DNA from: Tetraselmis striata
Taxonomy: Eukaryota; Chlorophyta; Chlorodendrophyceae; Chlorodendrales; Chlorodendraceae
Direction of reading: 5' to 3'
NCBI GenBank assembly: GCA_006384855.1
Contig: VCJN01003029.1
Location: forward strand, 124,001-188,000
Length of the DNA stretch: 64,000 bases
Shown: one piece after another, positions 54,428 through 64,000 of the stretch
Layout: each line of letters starts with the position of its first letter
Position numbering within the stretch: the first letter of the stretch is position 1
Translations under genes and position numbers: made by a program
Notes under the pieces: model-generated
The model's input: the letters and a program-made list of their open reading frames with translations, nothing else
The model's database searches: none
Told to the model about the DNA's origin: nothing

Positions 54428-55220
54428 CTATTCCATGAACAAAGTTGGCGGCCCGGCAGCAGCCTTGTCATGCAACATCTGCCCTACAATGGCAGGGTTG
54501 TAGTCAGAGGGAGCGTGAAAGCTGTCATCCACAGCAAGGGCCGGGTTGGCTTGGGGGGCGGGAGGAGCCTCATCCTCTTCTTCCAATTTCTTCACGAGGA
54601 TTGATCTGCATAGCCTTGTCCCTTTGCTGCTTATTGCCATGCTTCAACAAGAGTTGTGCAGTCATATCTTGTTGTTCTTGGAAAGTGCGGAGGCATTAGA
54701 GTTGGATGCCTTCTTTTGCTCCCCGAAATGCTGTGCCATTAGGTTGTGAGCGGCATCAGCCCTCTCCCCCTAACGACGAGCCCTCTTCAGTTGTTCTCAA
54801 GCTCGCGTTGAGTGGCGCGGCCTGTGGCTGGACCTCCGCCGGAGGAGGGTGTACCACCGAGGCGGAACCCGCCAATGTTCTTGCCGTTGGGCAGCTGGCC
54901 GAATAGAAGAAAGTACTCACGGGCGGGCTCGGTCCAAGCTGTAGGGATCGGCTTGCGCCGCACTCGGGCCATGGCCATCACCGATGCCGTCTTCACACGC
55001 AGCTTCAGCTTCGGGGGAGACAAGGGCTGGTGAGGGGTCGATGATGGCGACGCCAGCGTCGGTCTCGCGCTTGTCCCACGTCGTTGTCGTCCCAGAAGGC
55101 ATCTTCAGCAGCATCACGGGCAACATTGCGCGCAACGACTGCAGGGGGCGACTTGACCATCCGCGCACAAGCCTTGTCGAACAGGTCAACGAAGGAGGAA
55201 GGACCAGTTGCGCGCTCGGT
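54428..55220 (-). pseudogene. minus-strand exon-like frames of a transposon gene
   Basis: In transcript order: MPAPHTTERATGPSSFVDLF and ARMVKSPPAVVARNVARDAA (from 55241), WTEPAREYFLLFGQLPNGKN (about 54930), then LVKKLEEEDEAPPAPQANPA and DYNPAIVGQMLHDKAAAGPP (54640-54428). The last piece also occurs in the short copy at about 51920-52080. Frames differ between pieces, so introns or decay separate them. Function unknown. Confidence 0.35.
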
Positions 55221-55497
55221 GGTGTGTGGTGCTGGCATATTGGGAGCTGCGCGTGACGCCTCGTTAACCTGACTGTGCGCAGTCAGTACACGTGTCATGA
55301 CCTTGACCAGGGGGGGGGGGGGGGGGGAGGCAAGCCGGTGCGTCGCCTGCACCTCGAAAGGCGGACGTGTTGGCACGCTTCGGGACGTACGGCGGTGGTA
55401 CGGAAGCTGCGAGGGGTGGGGGGGAGGGGGGGGGGGCGGGGGGAGGCGCGATGGCGCCTGATGAGCTCACGTGATGTCTTTCGTCGGAGGAAATGGC

Positions 55498-55521
55498 TTT
55501 CGTCGGAGATCTCCGACGAAA
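55498..55521. repeat. 24-bp perfect palindrome, copy 2
   Basis: Identical to 52328-52351, with the same flanking TCGGAGGAAATG words. Confidence 0.95.
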
Positions 55522-55689
55522 CGGCTGACGGCTGGAGGAAATGACTCCTCCGACCATTCTCCGACGAAGTTATAGGGCGCGAGACCGCTTCGTGTGGGGA
55601 TCGTAACTTGGTGGGTCGCGCGTCCCATTTCCTACAGCCGGGGTATCCGGTCGTGTCCGGTACGATTCTATGACCCCGCACGTTTCGTT

Positions 55690-57740
55690 TGACGATCGTA
55701 ACTTCTGCCTAAGCGCGACTACTCCGTTACTACTCGCGAGTAGTCGTGGGGGTTCAAACGTAACGGGCGGGAGCTGCAGTACTGTTCGCCACATACCGAC
55801 AACTTGGATACAACGGAAATAAATTTCATGCGGGCGGCGGATGGTTTGAGGTTGTATAAAAGTAGAAGCACCAGGCTGGATGTTGCAAACCCAACAGCCA
55901 ATGAGAGTGGAGCATCTAACTGTAGTTAAGCGCATATAAGCGCGCTAAATCCAATCTGGCAAATTTGACAGGTGAGTGTCGGTCACTTTCAGTTTTATGC
56001 AGGTGGGGTCGGACACTGTGCGAAAGTACTGAGAAATAAACCAGAAAATGTAATTACATTCCACCTCTCGTGCCCGTGGCCGCCGCCGCGGCGCGGCCTG
56101 CTACCGCGGCGGCATGCTGGGGCTGCGCTGCTGGGGCTGCGCTGCCGCTGGCCTCTTCCGCCTGCCGCCGGCTTATTGTGGTACTATGCCCGCTGGTTGA
56201 CTGGCACTCCGACAGGAAGTTTCCAAGTTGCTGACAGTTGCCGTTTTGACCGCGCCGCTCTCCCCCGTAGCAGCGACTAAGTCGCACCCATGGTCGAGCT
56301 CAACGGAGCTCGGTCATGGCGTGGACACATTACCCGCCACGCACGCCGCTACCGCCACTGCCACCGCCGCTACCAATCTCCAGCCCCTGCCCCCTAATGT
56401 AGCACGCCGAGTCCGTAGCACTGCATGTATCTGTGAAGTGCGGTTCAAGCGGGAAGGTTAGCGAGCCATCATCCCTCGGATGGGAGAGAAGAGAATAGAC
56501 TCAGGCGGCGGGTCCGCGGCTACCGCTCCCACCAATACCCCCAGCCCGCGAGCGACGGGTCCAGCGACTGGTTTTTACCTTTCGTACCGGTGGATGGCCG
56601 GGGGTGCTGTTCCGTCGGATGTGGTGTTTTAGTAATGGTAGAAGATATGGGGTAGGTAGACGACGACGACGACGCAGCAAGAGCAGCATACCGGACTACC
56701 GTACCAGTGAGTAACGACTACCTGTATTAGCAAGCTCGCCACATACGCACGTCACAGATACGCCCTCCACGCACGGGAATTTAAAAGCGTGTGTATTCAG
56801 TAGCTCGGGCGGTCGCTCGTACCGGTGCGGGGTAGGTTAGCAATGTGATACGGGTAGCGCTGCGGCCCCGACTCCCCGATGCTCGTGCGGTCCCGCCGGT
56901 CAACGAACGCCAAACGAGCAGCAGACACGCGAGGGCGCAAGCGGTAGCGCGTGCGCAAATACAAAACTCGTGGGAATCAGGGAATGCTTACAGTGCGGAA
57001 AAGGCTTTGGAGAGTAGGGAGTAAACTGCCGGCGGGTGGGGGCGTGACGTCGGACTGGCGTGATGGCGAAGGGGATGACTGGCGCGGATACGCCCGTAGT
57101 CGCCGGCAGTCGTCGTCGCTATGACAGGTATACAGGGTAGCCGCTCCGGCGAAGCCCTGAACCTCTCCAGTGGGACCCGGCATTTCCCAAAATTGTCCAG
57201 GAATTGTGAATCTCGGTTTCGATAGTCGTGTCACACATTAAATTGAAGCTATCGCCGAGGCGAGTCCGAACCTGAAAAGTTTTTCGAAATCCATTTATTT
57301 TAAATCGAGGTCGATATCTCGCCCAGTCCCAGTGCTTAGTGTCGGTAGGATATGTGCAAGATAATGTTATAGGATATATGTATATGTATATAGCTATTGG
57401 CCCCACGGCGGTCTGCTGGCGACTACGTGCGGCGGGATTCTATGACTTTTCGATAAGAGTCATTTTCGCTCAAGAGATATACATATATCATTACGCATTT
57501 TACTTACGTCGTGATAATGGGTTAATGACAACTAATTCTGTAAAGGCAAATGATTATCGCTCCTTTTAATTACTTAGCACAAAGTTAACGATCTAAAGCC
57601 ATGCACAACGGTCTTTCTGCGCGTAGCTGCCTAGCCGCAGCCTGCATCATCCTGGTACTAATACCCACGCAGGATGAGCAGCTCCGCGCCAAGGCTACTA
57701 TGGACTGCGTATAGCATGATCCCCAAATAGTCCAAAGCCC
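55690..57740. other. no gene seen
   Basis: Decayed repeat (55855-56060, related to 34545-34735), a CTGGGGCTGCGCTG short repeat near 56115-56150, a GAC run near 56660, and AT-rich DNA. ORFs are short and unsupported. Confidence 0.5.
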
Positions 57741-57779
57741 CCACGTTGTGGCCGCTCCACATGCATGGTGCCCACGCAG

Positions 57780-60700
57780 CACTATCCACCATCCCACAGC
57801 CCCACGCAGCGGCGGCTCCGCTCCTATCCCTACACCTTTATCCATATATCAGAAATCAGCGGTCGCTCCGCCCCGCACCTTCATCCAGAAACCCATAGCT
57901 CAGCGCAGCGGCCGCTCCGCCACTCGCCCCACACCTTCATCCGTAAACCCATAATCCCGCGCAACGGCCGCTCCGCCCCTAACCCCACACCTTCATCCAT
58001 CAATCAGCAGACCCGCACCACGGCCGCTCCGCCCCTCGCCCCGCACCTTCATCCAGAAACTCATAGACCCGCGCAGCGGCCGGTCCGACACTTGCCCCAC
58101 ACCTTCATCCATCAATCATCAGACCCGCACAACGGCCGCTCCGCCCCTCGCCCCGCACCTTCATCCATCAATCATCAGACCCGCACAACGGCCGCTCCGC
58201 CCCTCGCCCCGCACCTTCATCCAGAAACGAATAGCTCAGCGCAGCGGTCGCTCCGCCCCTTGCCCCGCACCTTCATCCGTAAACCCATAATCCCGCATAC
58301 CGGCCGGTCCGCCCCTAATCCCGCACCTTCATCCGTAATTCATCTGACCCGCGCTGCGGCCGCTCTGCCCCTAGCCCACACCTTCATCCAGAAACTCATA
58401 TCCCAGCACAGCGGTCGCTCCGCCCCTTGCCCCGCACCTTCATCCGTAAGTACATATTCCCACGCAGCCCACTTGCCCCACACCTTCATCCATTAATCAG
58501 ACCCGCACAACGGCCGCTCCGCCCCTCGCCCCGCACCTTCATCCCTAATTAATCAGACCCGCGCAGCGGCCGCTCTGCCCCTCGCCCCACACCTTCATCC
58601 AGAAACTCATAGCCCAGCGCAGCGGTCGCTCCCCCCCCTTCCCCCGCACCTTCATCCGTAAATACATAATCCCGCGCAGCCCACTTGCCCCACACCTTCA
58701 TCCATCAATCATCAGACCCGCACAACGACCGCTCCGCCCCTCGCCCCGCACCTTCATTCCTAATTCATCAGACCCGCGCAGCGGCCCCTCTGCCCCTCGC
58801 CCCGCACCTTCATCCAGAAATCCATAGCTCAGCGAATCGGCCGCTCCGCCACTTGCCCCACACCATTCATCAATCATCAGACCCACGCAGCGGCCGCTCC
58901 GCCCCTCACCCCGCACCGTCATCCAGAAACCCATAGCTGATCGCAGCGGCCGCTCCGCCCCTTGCTTTACACCTTCATCCATCAATCATCAGACCCGCAC
59001 AACGGCCGCTCCGCCCCTCGCCCCGCACATTCATCCCTAATTCATCAGACCCGCGCAGCGGCCCCTCTGCCCCTCGCCCCACACCTTCATCCGGAAATCC
59101 ATAGCTTAGCAAAGCGCTCTGTCCGCCACTTGCCCCATACCATTCATCAATCATCAGACCCACGCAGCGGCCGCTCCGCCCCTCACCCCGCACCGTCATC
59201 CAGAAACCCATAGCTGAGCGCAGCGGCCGCTCCGCCCCTTGCTTTACACCTTCATCCATCAATCATCAGACCCGCACAACGGCCGCTGCGCCCCTCGCCC
59301 CGCACATTCATCCCTAATTCATCAGACCCGCGCAGCGGCCGCTCTGCCCCTCGCCCCGCGCCTTCATCCAGAAACTCATAGCCCAGCGCAGCGGTCGCTC
59401 CGCAACTTGCCCTGCACCTTCATCTAGAAACCCATAATCCCGCACAACGGCCGCTGCGCCCCTCGCCCCGCACCTTCATCCAGAAACTCATAGCCCAGCG
59501 CAGCGGTCGCTCCGCCCCTTGCCCCGCACCTTCATCCGTAATTACATAATCCCGCGCAGCCCACTTGCCCCACACCTTCATCCATCAATCATCAGACCCG
59601 CACAACGGCCGCTGCGCCACTCGCCCCGCACCTTCATCCCTAAATAATCAGACCCGCGCAGCAGCCGCTCCGCCCCTCGCCCCACACCATTCACCAATCC
59701 TCAGGCCCGCGCAGCGGCCGCTCCGCCCCTCGCCCCGCACCTTCATCCAAAAACCCATAGCTCAGCGCAACGGCCGCTCCGCCACTCGCCCCACACCATT
59801 CACCAATCCTGAGACCCGCGCAGCAGCCGCTCCGCCCCTCGCCCCACACCTTCATCCAGAAACTCATAGCCCAGCGCAGCGGCCGCTCAGCCTCTAGCCC
59901 CACACCTTCATCCAGAAATACATAATCCAGCGCAGCCCACTTGCCCCACACCTTCATCCGTAAACCCATAATTCCGCACAACGGCCGCTCCGCCACTTGC
60001 CCCACACCTTCATCCCTAATTCATCGGACCCGCGCAGCGGCCGCTCTGCCCCTCGCCCCACACCTTCATCCAGAAACTCATAGCCCAGCGCAGCGTTCGC
60101 CCCGCCTCCTGCCCCACACCTTCATCCGTAAACCCATAATCCCGCGCAACGGCCGCTCCGCCCCTAGCCCCACACCTTCATCCATCAGTCATCATACCCG
60201 CACAACGGCCGATCCCCCCCTCGCCCCACACCTACATCCAGAAACTCATAGCCCAGCACAGCGTTCGCCCCGCCTCCTGCCCCACACCTTCATCCGTAAA
60301 CCCATAATCCCGCGCAACGGCCGCTCCGCCCCTAACCCCACACCTTCATCCATCAATCAGCAGACCCGCACCACGGCCGCTCCGCCCCTCGCCCCGCACC
60401 TTCATCCGTAAACCCATAGCTCAGCGCAGCGTTCGCCCCGCCTCCTGCCCCACACCTTCATCCGTAAACCCATAATCCCGCGCAACGGCCGCTCCGCCCC
60501 TAACCCCACACCTTCATCCATCAATCAGCAGACCCGCACCACGGCCGCTCCGCCCCTCGCCCCGCACCTTAATTCATAAACCCATAGCCCACCGCAGCGG
60601 ACGCTCCGCCACTTGCCCCACACCTTCATCCATAATCATCAGACTTGCGCAGCGGCCGCAGCGCCCCTAGCCCCACACAGTCCTTCACAAACACAAAGCC

Positions 60701-61130
60701 CCGCGCAACGGCCGCTCCGCCCCTAGGCCAACTGCCTTCATCCCTAAACCAACAGGCCCGCTCAGCGGCCCCTCCGCCCATACCCCCACAGCTTCATTCC
60801 TAAATCAGTAGCCCCGCGCAGCGGCCGCTCCGCCCTTGCCCCTATCAGCATCATCCACACATCTACAGCCCCGCACAGGGGCCGATCCATCCATAATACA
60901 GTCCCACCATTTCCACCCACCACCCCACAGCCCCGCGCAGCGGCCACTTTGCCACGACTAGTCCCACCATCACTATCCGCAAACTCACATCCCCGTTGTG
61001 TGGTCGGCATGTCCACCGCCATTTCCAAACAAACCTTTACAGTCCACGCAGCGGCCGTTCCGCCTCTAGCCTCATCGTCTTCCTCACCACCCCACAGCAG
61101 TCCCGCGCAGCGGCCGATGCGCCCACAGCT
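57780..61130. repeat. ~58-bp minisatellite array, about 55 copies
   Basis: The unit contains CACACCTTCATCC, a variable AGAAACCCATAG-type piece, and GCGCAGCGGCCGCTCCGCCC. Spacing between CTTCATCC words is 57-61 bp. Most units carry the palindrome GCGGCCGC or CGGCCG. A higher-order repeat of about 277 bp is visible between 58680-58950 and 58960-59230. Units decay toward 61130. Long ORFs here (for example 57765-58496) are repeat products. Confidence 0.95.
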
Positions 61131-61139
61131 CCGCTAGCC

Positions 61140-61790
61140 TACGTCACCGGGAAGCACTCGGCACTCTCGGCAGCTTCGCCCGGCATCTGCCATGCCCTGC
61201 CCCGGCGTTCCATAGCGTCGATTCGTGGCTATGTAGCCCTGCGCAGCAACTTGCCCGGCCGCAGTCACTGCCCGCAGAAATAGCGCCACTCGCAACCACT
61301 GACGGCTGGCAGGCCCTCGTAGCGGCCAGAATCTAGCCATCGGCGAGTCAATCCCGGGGACTGGCTTTGATACACCGACCTAAAACCTAAGTTGTCGGCC
61401 ACTTCAGCACTTGTGACTGGTATCGACCGAGAGGTCTCAGCGAGCCTTGCAAGAAAATAGCACGCATCCCCAGGCATCCCCAAGCCTAGGGGTGCAAAAA
61501 CGAGTCAACCGATTCGCCCTCACGCACCCAGCGTCCAAACACAGCGGTCCTACCTACCAAGACCGCCCCGTGGCCGAGATCCCATGGCTACGAGGGTTAT
61601 GCAGGGTCTAGGGCTCTTGTCTGGCCACGCTGGGTGGTGGGTTGGCTCTTGTCTGGCACATGGAGATACGGGTAGGTATCACAGGGAGCCGCGCCCTCGC
61701 GGCAATCTTAACTGCTACCTGTTATTAAGGTGGATGTTTTACCCCCTTTTTAGGATGAGAAATACCTGAGCCGTAGCGGTAGCCGTAGCC
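61140..61790. other. no gene seen
   Basis: Mixed-composition sequence after the minisatellite. Contains two tandem copies of a CTTGTCTGGC...CTGGGTGGTGGGTTGGC-like piece near 61610-61660. No supported ORF. Confidence 0.4.
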
Positions 61791-63230
61791 GTGCACTGTA
61801 CTTTCCGCTACACCGCACTATACCGATTAACACCTGAGCGGTTACTGTTCAACCCGCGAAATGTTACAGAAACATGGCCCCATTTGTCCGAAGCTGACGT
61901 GGCACAAAGCGGACGTCCGCGGGGGTCGCACGGCCATTTCTCTACAAGCCCCCCCCCCCCCCCCTCCCCCCCCCCTTGTTGGAGCCCCGTAGGTCGTCGG
62001 TCGATTGCGCGCGCCTCACGCGCGTCTCGCTCGCCGAGTCATACCGACCTGCTCTCGTCGCCAGAGCTGTGGTTTTCAAACCAGCTTCGACGGGAAACAT
62101 CACCATGTCACACCGCGCAGCTCGCCACCTCGTCGCACTCACTCAGCCTCGAATCGACTATCGGCATCACATATCGCAAGCACCGCCTCGCCCTCGCCCG
62201 TGTCGACGGAACCCATGGAGGCTCAGGGAATGGCAGAGACACGGTGGACCGTCTGACGGCAAGAGCTCCCCAATTCTTCGACAAGTTGCATCCACCCTGC
62301 AGCCGGGCGGTGGGCAACATGGAAGCGGACCGCTATGGCCCGGGGCCGGAGATTCGCAGCCTTCGCCTCACGGCGAGCCTCAACCTCACCCCCCAAGCAA
62401 GCCTCAAGGTGTGCCACCTTTGGACCCTCTCCCAGAAGCGACTCCAACGGTACACGGACTCGCATCTTCGCTCGCATCTCTCATCAGGGCGCCGTGGGCT
62501 GCGTAAAGCGCACCTCGCCGTCGCGCATCTCGACATGAGTGGTGACACCCGCCCCGTTTCCCACCCGTTTCGTGTTTTCGTCCTTGTCTGCCAACGACCT
62601 CTGACACCTCATGCACGATCCGCAGTACCCGATGACCTCAGACTATTGCAAGGGAGGGGTAGGGACGAGAGCACGGTGAACATGCGGGCCTTCTTGGCCT
62701 CTGAAGACCACCGGCTTGTGTACAACGAGCTGCGGGGGGTTAGCAACGAGTATGTCCAAGAAGCTCACCGGCAGATGGGAACCTCGTCCCCTGGTAAAAT
62801 GGCCCGGCAAAAGCCCTCGTCATGGCAGACCCGGACTGCGGCTCGGGTCCTGCCAATGTCGACGGCGTGGCGGGGGGGGGGGGGGGGGGGGGGGGGGGCT
62901 CCTCATCATCTTTCTCAATTGCTGCGCGCCACTCACTGCGGTCAGGAGGGGGCGAGATGTGACAATTGTCGACGCCTTGAAGTTGGTCGTCGGACGAGAT
63001 TCGGCGACTTTAAGGGCGCATCTCTCGGAGCACCTCGGCAAGCAACGTGGGTTCGTGTATGCGAGACAGCGAGAACCATGGCGGTGGCTGGCTAGAGATG
63101 CGGCACTGGAACCCGGAGGCCCACATTGGGGACGACGGGTACGTCCTCGCGGACGTCAAACCAGCGGTGGCTGAGGCCACCGCTGGCACGACTGACGAGC
63201 AAGAGATGCGGAGGGTGGAGAGAATTTAAA
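61791..63230 (+). other. GC-rich region with several coding-like pieces
   Basis: A 434-codon frame (61791-63095) crosses a poly-C tract and a poly-G tract, so most of it is probably not translated as one. Sub-pieces look more coding: MRAFLASEDHRLVYNELRGV (about 62680-62745), ALKLVVGRDSATLRAHLSEH (about 62976-63035) and HIGDDGYVLADVKPAVAEAT (about 63120-63180). They may be exons of one plus-strand gene, broken by G-run introns. No family recognised. Confidence 0.3.
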
Positions 63231-63947
63231 GGTAGAGGGTGGGATTACCCGCATCTCCGCAGTGGGGGCATATGAGCGCTCGCATCTCTCGCGTACAAAC
63301 CGTAGTGTACTGTCGCTCCTAGCTCTTGTAACGCTGCCATGTGCAACAACCGGGGGCGCTGCGACGCCCCGGAACGCAGCGACGGACGGCAATGCGGGCG
63401 ACGGCAGCACTGACGATTGTCCCGCTCCACCGGCGCGGCGCGCCCCCCGACGGCGGTGCCGCTCGGCCAGCACGGCGCGCGCCTTGGCTAGCCACGCGGC
63501 GGCGACCTCAGCGAAAGCCACCACGTCAGCCGGGAGGTGCCTGACGCGGGCGGGTTGGAGCGACCTGGCTGCGGCGTCAATCCTCGGCGCCCACGCGGCA
63601 CCCGCGGCGACGCCAGCGACTGAAAGCGCGTCGGCGACTGTCCAAGCAGCCGCCGGCGCTACGCCCCGCCGCGCCGGCCCGCTGTCGTGTAGCCTGGAAT
63701 GCAGGCGGGCGAGAGCATCGAGGCCGGTGAGCGTCAGGCCGCGGTTGCCACAGCGCGGGCGCGGTTGTGGCCGCTCGGAGACTTCCTGGCCGGTCGGAAC
63801 GCCGTCGTAGTGATCGTGCTGCGACGCGCCGGGCCCCGAAATACTGCTGAAAGTACTGCGGCGAGGCGACGACGCAGGCGAGGCAGCGCGCGCGCCGGTC
63901 GTACCTGCCGCGCCCGTCGCGGCCTCGGGACTCGACGACCGGCGCAC
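63156..63947 (-). CDS. Ala/Arg-rich 263-aa ORF, unknown
   Basis: Open on the minus strand: ADVVAFAEVAAAWLAKARAV and LALARLHSR-like helical pieces, Pro/Ser-rich elsewhere. The opposite strand is also open over 182 codons. High GC makes chance frames likely. No domain seen. Confidence 0.25.
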   Translation of the reverse strand: MRRSSSPEAATGAAGTTGARAASPASSPRRSTFSSISGPGASQHDHYDGVPTGQEVSERPQPRPRCGNRGLTLTGLDALARLHSRLHDSGPARRGVAPAAAWTVADALSVAGVAAGAAWAPRIDAAARSLQPARVRHLPADVVAFAEVAAAWLAKARAVLAERHRRRGARRAGGAGQSSVLPSPALPSVAAFRGVAAPPVVAHGSVTRARSDSTLRFVRERCERSYAPTAEMRVIPPSTFKFSPPSASLARQSCQRWPQPPLV

Positions 63948-64000
63948 CGCCTGGGCGTACGTGGGAGCCGGAGGGAGGTAGGCGCGGGCGGGCTCGGCCT

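Larger units (their letters stand above)
53630..55690. mobile_element. long copy of the duplicated element
   Basis: Its outer parts match 51657-52500. The interior holds an ORF on the plus strand (53903) and exon-like frames on the minus strand. Most likely a DNA element family with a shorter non-autonomous derivative, although I do not see clear TIRs. Confidence 0.5.

Noticed and set aside
57765..60411. ORFs of 243 and 156 codons in Pro/His/Ser-rich frames
   Set aside because: Translation of the ~58-bp minisatellite; frame openness follows from the repeat and changes with unit length.
61791..63095. 434-codon plus-strand ORF as one protein
   Set aside because: It crosses a poly-C and a poly-G tract and changes composition repeatedly; only short parts look coding, so a single protein is not supported.
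63262..63810. 182-codon plus-strand ORF opposite the minus-strand 263-codon ORF
   Set aside because: Ala/Arg/Thr-rich shadow frame with no domain; the minus frame is longer, although itself weakly supported.

Overview
The window is a transposon-dominated stretch of a eukaryotic nuclear genome, most probably of a green alga. Two host genes support this. One is a five-exon V-ATPase proteolipid (subunit c) whose protein reads very like plant and green-algal homologues, ending in [14 protein letters not shown]. The other is a many-exon gene for the nucleoporin NUP88. Introns are GT-AG. The DNA is GC-rich and carries about 27 long uninterrupted poly-G or poly-C tracts. I cannot name the species from the sequence.

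Layout. 1-3.7 kb: non-coding or decayed sequence with a minisatellite and 3' tails of a repeat family. 3.77-12.24 kb: a CACTA-like DNA transposon, bounded by inverted CACTG termini, with a broken gene (BED-type zinc finger, then a Tudor-like domain), several tandem repeats and a 371-bp satellite. 13.06-24.5 kb: a chain of two Ty3/gypsy-type LTR elements sharing the LTR at 16349-17298. The upstream copy keeps integrase, a PHD finger and a methyltransferase-like C-terminus. The downstream copy keeps gag, a probable protease, a DNMT-type cytosine-C5 methyltransferase, reverse transcriptase and RNase H. 25.2-26.5 kb: a 5'-truncated retroelement end with a nuclease-like ORF. 26.7-31.0 kb: NUP88 (+). 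31.2-32.5 kb: V-ATPase subunit c (-), convergent with NUP88. 33.4-34.1 kb: a two-exon Cys-rich gene (-). 34.1-39.6 kb: a second TIR-bounded element family whose right end recurs at 48.8-50.5 kb. 40.4-41.85 kb: a DIRS-like RT/RNase H fragment (-). 41.9-48.7 kb: a hAT transposase gene whose last intron holds a complete 5.19-kb TIR transposon. 50.5-55.7 kb: gag-like and hAT-associated debris with a long/short duplication pair. 57.7-61.1 kb: a ~58-bp minisatellite. 61.8-64 kb: low-confidence GC-rich ORFs.

The most interesting object is the Ty3/gypsy family. Read together, the two deletion derivatives imply a parent coding for gag - protease - C5 DNA methyltransferase - RT - RNase H - integrase - PHD finger - second methyltransferase-like domain. 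Such an element could both read chromatin marks and write DNA methylation. C5-methyltransferase capture by retrotransposons has been reported in some algae and dinoflagellates. I do not know of a description that adds a PHD finger and a second methyltransferase fold in the same family. All copies here carry frameshifts, so the window shows fossils of the system and not an active element.
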